The translations under genes and the position numbers were made by a program. Of a DNA stretch of 64,000 bases, positions 60,860-64,000 are shown in pieces. This DNA comes from Chloroflexota bacterium. Lineage in GTDB: Bacteria; Chloroflexota; Anaerolineae; Anaerolineales; Anaerolineaceae. The notes beneath the pieces are model-generated. The model made no database searches. It saw only the letters and a list, made by a program, of their open reading frames with translations, and was not told the origin of the DNA. How positions within the stretch are numbered: position 1 is the stretch's first letter; each line of letters opens with the position of its first letter. The stretch covers positions 186,001-250,000 of the forward strand of contig JAJXZS010000034.1 of the NCBI GenBank assembly GCA_021779955.1, in the 5' to 3' direction.

Positions 60860-61690
60860 ATGCAGCCGATCAGTAAATTGAAAGAAAACCTGCCGATCCG
60901 GTACGATCTCACTCTTTCGTTTGTACTCTCACTCATCATTGCCTTCCTGATGACTGTTGCGTCTGTGGTCAGCCTTGTGTTGCGGGCGAGCGTCTATCCA
61001 ACGGAGGAATTGAGCAAAACCTTCATCCCCAACGACCTGATCAACCTGATCATCGGGCTCCCGCTTCTCCTTCTTGCCATGTGGCTGGCGCGTCGTGGAC
61101 AGGTGGTCGGCTTGCTGTGCTGGCCTGGTGCGCTTTTCTTTATCGTGTACAACTACATTGCCTATCTCTTTGCCGTGCCGTTGAGCGCGGTTTTTCTGCT
61201 GCATATGGTACTGGTCGCGCTGAGCATCTACAGCATGATCCTGCTTTTGGCGAGCATCAGCCCCGATGAGGCTGCGCAGCTTTTACGCGCTTCAGTTCCC
61301 AACGCCATGGCTGCCGGTGTTCTCGCCCCTCTCGGCGCCATCTTCTTCATCCGGGTGATCGTGGTCATCATTCAGAGCTTCGGTGCAAGAACTCCCATGC
61401 CTCAAAGCGAATTGGCGGTCAATGTTGCCGATTTCTTGGTTACCCCCTCCTGGATCATTGGCGGAATCTTGCTCTGGTTCAAAAAGCCTTTCGGTTATAT
61501 TGCAGCCCTGGGTCTTTTGTTTCAAGCGAGCATGCTCTTCATCTCGCTGATCTTGTTCATGCTCTTGCAGCCGATCCTGACCTCCTCGCCCATTCCCGCA
61601 TGGGATATCGTCATTGTTTGTCTCATGGGCATGGCGTGTTTCGTCCCGACCGTCCTGTTTGCGCGAGGCGTGATGGCGAAGCAGGCATAG
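60860..61690 (+). CDS. Uncharacterised eight-helix membrane protein
   Basis: A 276-residue protein with about seven to eight helices. LPIRYDLTLSFVLSLIIAFL opens it, then LINLIIGLPLLLLAMWLARR (loop MWLARRGQ) and FIVYNYIAYLFAVPL. These pieces resemble families of integral membrane proteins of Chloroflexota and Actinobacteria near no fixed genes. I chose ATG 60860 (MQPISKLKE) for AAGAGG before it; a longer upstream frame is unlikely. Function unknown. Confidence 0.7.
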   Translation: MQPISKLKENLPIRYDLTLSFVLSLIIAFLMTVASVVSLVLRASVYPTEELSKTFIPNDLINLIIGLPLLLLAMWLARRGQVVGLLCWPGALFFIVYNYIAYLFAVPLSAVFLLHMVLVALSIYSMILLLASISPDEAAQLLRASVPNAMAAGVLAPLGAIFFIRVIVVIIQSFGARTPMPQSELAVNVADFLVTPSWIIGGILLWFKKPFGYIAALGLLFQASMLFISLILFMLLQPILTSSPIPAWDIVIVCLMGMACFVPTVLFARGVMAKQA

Positions 61691-61834
61691 AAGAACTCAC
61701 AGTGCGCAATCCATTGAGGATTCTCCGCCTGTTTCGGTTTCCTGTCATGATGTCAAGCCTGTTTCAGCAAGCTTTGAACTTCGAGCAGGTCTATAATAAT
61801 CGAGACAAAAGATATTTCTTCTCAGGAGTGTGCC

Positions 61835-62410
61835 ATGCTCAAGGATTTGGTACTGCGCAATCGCAGCTATCGCAGGTTTGACCAGTCGGTTAGAGTTACT
61901 GCCACAACCTTGCGTGAACTAGTAGATCTTGCTCGCCTCACCCCATCATCTCGCAACGCCCAACCGCTCAAGTATGTGCTCGTTAGCAATGAAGACACCT
62001 GTTCAAGACTCTATCCTCTCCTGGGATGGGCCGGATATTTAAAGGATTGGCCGGGTCCTGAAGAAGGCGAGCGTCCTGCAGCTTATGTGGTGTTGTTGGG
62101 GGATACTGCGATTAGTAGCAGCTACAGCATCGACCCGGGTATCGCATCGCAGACTTTATTGTTGGCCGCGGTGGAAAAGGGGCTTGGCGGCTGTGTCATC
62201 GCCACGGTGAAGCGAAACGAGGCCATGGAATTGCTCAATATCCCCGGGCAATACGAAATCCTTTACGTGATCGCGCTTGGAAAACCGGTCGAAAAAGTGG
62301 TCATCGAAGATCTCGCGCCGGATGGAGATATCAAGTATTGGCGGGACGAGAAGCACGTGCACCACGTTCCCAAACGCTCGCTGAAAGACTTGATTATCAG
62401 CGAAAACTAG
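61835..62410 (+). CDS. Nitroreductase-family protein
   Basis: A 191-residue FMN-dependent oxidoreductase. LVLRNRSYRRFDQSVRVTAT is the N-terminal R-S-x-R-x-F signature and LARLTPSSRNAQPLKYVLVS (about 33-52) the FMN loop; PGIASQTLLLAAVEKGLGGC near 108-127 is the helix at the dimer interface, followed by the conserved Cys. It has AGGAG at a proper distance from ATG 61835. Reduces nitro compounds or quinones with NAD(P)H; natural substrate unknown. 46 bp before an SDR. Confidence 0.9.
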   Translation: MLKDLVLRNRSYRRFDQSVRVTATTLRELVDLARLTPSSRNAQPLKYVLVSNEDTCSRLYPLLGWAGYLKDWPGPEEGERPAAYVVLLGDTAISSSYSIDPGIASQTLLLAAVEKGLGGCVIATVKRNEAMELLNIPGQYEILYVIALGKPVEKVVIEDLAPDGDIKYWRDEKHVHHVPKRSLKDLIISEN

Positions 62411-62456
62411 TATCGTTATCCGATAAGTATACGTATTATCTAGGAGAGATTGGCTT

Positions 62457-63221
62457 ATGGCTGATTTTTTGGACGGGGCTGTAGCACTTGTTACAGGGGC
62501 GAGCAGCGGGATCGGAGAAGCCACAGCAAAGGCACTGGCAGCCCGGGGAGCGGCAGTAGCACTCGTTGCCAGGCGCAAGGAGCGGCTGGTGAAGCTTGCC
62601 GCGGAGATCGAAGCCAAAGGCGGGCGGGCGCTGATCATCCCTGCAGACATTGGTATCCAGGCAGAGTCAATCTCTACGGTTGCGCAAACCGCAGACGAAT
62701 TCGGCCGTCTGGACATCCTGATCAATAATGCCGGCCTGATGCTTTTGAGCAACATCGAGCACGCGGATACCACCGAATGGGACCGCATGATCGATGTCAA
62801 TTTGAAGGGTTTGCTGTATATGTCTCACGCAGCGCTTCCCTATTTGCTCAAGGCAGCCAAGGATTCGCCGCGCAAAGTGGCCGATATCGTCAATGTCAGT
62901 TCGGTGGCAGGCCGCCGCGCGCGTATCGGCGCAGGCGTGTACAATGCCACCAAGTTTGGCGTCGTTGCTTTCACCGAATCGCTACGCCAGGAAGTGACCG
63001 CGAAGCATGTGCGTGTTTCCGTAGTCGAACCGGGCGTTGTTCGGACGGAACTTGCGGGTCACATGAGCGAGCAGAACCGCGCCGCAACGATGAGGCCCTT
63101 CGAGGGCGTGACCCAACTCGAATCTGAAGATATCGCCGAGATCATCGAGTTTATCGTTACGCGGCACTGGCGTTCGGCGCTCAACGAAGTCCTCGTGCGC
63201 CCAACGGAGCAATCCTTCTAG
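62457..63221 (+). CDS. Short-chain dehydrogenase
   Basis: A 254-residue classical SDR. ALVTGASSGIGEATAKALA (about 10-28), INNAGLMLLSN near 90, catalytic Ser in VNVSSVAGRRARIGAG and YNATKFGVVAFTESL near 162. The later VEPGVVRTELAGHMSEQ and AEIIEFIVTRHWRSALNEVL match YdfG/NADP-dependent 3-hydroxy acid dehydrogenase-like members. The upstream gene is the nitroreductase; the downstream UbiA gene is convergent. Confidence 0.92.
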   Translation: MADFLDGAVALVTGASSGIGEATAKALAARGAAVALVARRKERLVKLAAEIEAKGGRALIIPADIGIQAESISTVAQTADEFGRLDILINNAGLMLLSNIEHADTTEWDRMIDVNLKGLLYMSHAALPYLLKAAKDSPRKVADIVNVSSVAGRRARIGAGVYNATKFGVVAFTESLRQEVTAKHVRVSVVEPGVVRTELAGHMSEQNRAATMRPFEGVTQLESEDIAEIIEFIVTRHWRSALNEVLVRPTEQSF

Positions 63222-63257
63222 GGCGGTCAACAGGCGGGCTGTGAATCCGCTTCAAAC

Positions 63258-63292
63258 AAACCGACTTTCATTCATCGAAGGCCGGTTTTTTG
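63258..63292. terminator. Bidirectional terminator between SDR and UbiA genes
   Basis: AAACCG (63258-63263) and CGGTTT (63283-63288), with ACTTTC/GAAGG-like inner pairs, followed by TTTTG. Short but with U-runs on the plus strand. Confidence 0.6.
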
Positions 63293-63301
63293 TTCGTTCA
63301 G

Positions 63302-64000
63302 TCAAACGAACAACCGGCTGAGGATGAAGGCGAGGATACACAGGGTGGCGCCAAGATATATACCTCGCATGGCAGCGCGCCCACTCTCTGAACTAACCGA
63401 GCGAAGCAACCGGATGGAGAAAATGACGATCAGCGCGTCGGTGGCCAGGATCATCACCAGGTAGGTCAGGCCAAGCCAACCGAAGACCAGCGGAATGAAA
63501 CCAATAAGGATTACGAGTGACCATAAGATGACAGAGGTCCTCAGGGCGAACGACCTGCCGCGGGTCAGGGCGATGGAACGCGAACCACGCTTGCGATCAC
63601 CTTCCATGTCCATGGCATCGCCCGCGATCTCCTCGCCCAGATCGATGAAGAAGGCGATCAGGGCAAAGATCCAGACGACAAGGTTGCCTGGCAAGTGTAC
63701 CGTCAACGCGCCAAAGATGAAGGAGAGCCCAACCGACAAGCTGACCATGAGATTGCCCGTAAGCCCCGCTTGCTTGAAGCGCCAGTTATACAGAAACGCG
63801 ATCAGCCAGAGAAAGATGCCAAGAACAAGCACATCGGGGCCAAGGATGAAAGCGCAGGCCAGACCGGCCAGGCTGGTCAGTACACTGAGCGCAATCACCT
63901 CTGAACGAGTCACTGCCCCAGAGGGAAGGGGGCGATCAGGCGTGTTGATCTTGTCGACCTCGTAGTCGAAGAGGTCGTTGAGGATGATCGCAGATGCCGA
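63302..64000 (-). CDS. UbiA-type prenyltransferase, 5' end outside window
   Basis: Integral membrane prenyltransferase; the gene continues past base 64000. My translation of the edge gives the first Asp-rich motif NDLFDYEVDKINTPDRPLP (N-D-x-x-D-x-x-x-D), and near 63,600 the second, DLGEEIAGDAMDMEGDRKRG. About 233 codons are visible, with seven helices. GTG 63913, which would start a shorter frame, falls right after P-S-G-A and is an internal Val, not the start. The DYEVDKINTPDRPLPSG block is that of geranylgeranylglyceryl/4-hydroxybenzoate-type UbiA enzymes; without the N-terminus the substrate is open. Confidence 0.9.
   Translation of the reverse strand, partial: SASAIILNDLFDYEVDKINTPDRPLPSGAVTRSEVIALSVLTSLAGLACAFILGPDVLVLGIFLWLIAFLYNWRFKQAGLTGNLMVSLSVGLSFIFGALTVHLPGNLVVWIFALIAFFIDLGEEIAGDAMDMEGDRKRGSRSIALTRGRSFALRTSVILWSLVILIGFIPLVFGWLGLTYLVMILATDALIVIFSIRLLRSVSSESGRAAMRGIYLGATLCILAFILSRLFV

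Noticed and set aside
63302-63913. UbiA gene as a complete gene starting at GTG 63913
   Set aside because: The frame continues to base 64000 with the first Asp-rich motif, so the gene is cut by the window end.
1-64000. tRNA, rRNA, CRISPR arrays, insertion sequences, prophage genes
   Set aside because: Looked for cloverleaf ends, spaced direct repeats, transposase motifs and phage structural genes; none seen.

Overview
The window most resembles a chromosomal stretch of an Anaerolineae-like member of Chloroflexota. This is inferred from content only: a sugar-binding lipoprotein with a Thr/Pro/Ala-rich spacer after the lipid-attached Cys, a GH65 phosphorylase fused to beta-phosphoglucomutase, a hybrid of GAF-rich histidine kinase, receiver and PP2C-type phosphatase genes, and many small soil or sediment type housekeeping enzymes. 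Most of the sequence is GC-rich and densely coding. There are no rRNA or tRNA genes, no insertion sequence and no CRISPR array.

Layout. 0-6.9 kb is mostly minus strand: a partial Fpg/MutM glycosylase with an AlkZ-like glycosylase upstream, a VOC protein, an RRM RNA-binding protein, an isoprenylcysteine-methyltransferase-like gene broken by an in-frame TAG, a flavodoxin, a two-gene ABC exporter, a DUF488 protein and a SnoaL-like protein. 7.1-13.0 kb is a plus-strand sugar operon: GH4 glycosidase, PfkB kinase, GPH symporter, esterase and PHP phosphoesterase. 13.1-20.2 kb is a minus-strand run of unrelated enzymes (GNAT, MBL-fold, ClC antiporter, MtnA-like isomerase, methyltransferase, DUF1810, DUF981). 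21.2-37.2 kb holds an aldo/keto reductase, a queuosine pair (QueF and YhhQ), a membrane-anchored alpha/beta hydrolase, a UDG-like protein, redox flavoproteins, an M28 peptidase, an OsmC peroxidase, a radical SAM-nitroreductase pair, and an autoregulated TetR-dehydrogenase operon. 37.4-44.8 kb is an alpha-disaccharide system: the GH65-beta-PGM fusion, a binding lipoprotein and two permeases, with no ATPase gene nearby. 44.8-49.4 kb is a signalling cassette (hybrid-type kinase, CheY-like receiver, receiver-PP2C phosphatase). 49.6-52.1 kb is a three-gene ABC exporter. 56.4-64 kb returns to GC-rich genes: a terpenoid-toroid-like protein, a membrane LuxR regulator, three SDRs, a nitroreductase and a UbiA prenyltransferase cut by the window end.

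The part that stands apart is 52.2-56.2 kb. It is visibly AT-richer than both flanks. It encodes a two-gene unit (a winged-helix protein followed by a winged-helix/HEPN protein with an intact RNxxxH RNase motif), possibly led by a 63-residue ORF, and next to it a two-domain HNH endonuclease with a PUA/EVE-like N-terminus. I read this as an acquired anti-phage defence island; the HEPN unit is the best candidate here for an undescribed system.

Several regulatory signals are unusually clear: a consensus sigma-70 promoter whose -10 box is overlapped by a near-perfect 22-bp palindrome in front of tetR, a consensus promoter with a LexA-like spacer at 56.03 kb, and a strong intercistronic stem-loop between the sugar-binding protein and its permeases.
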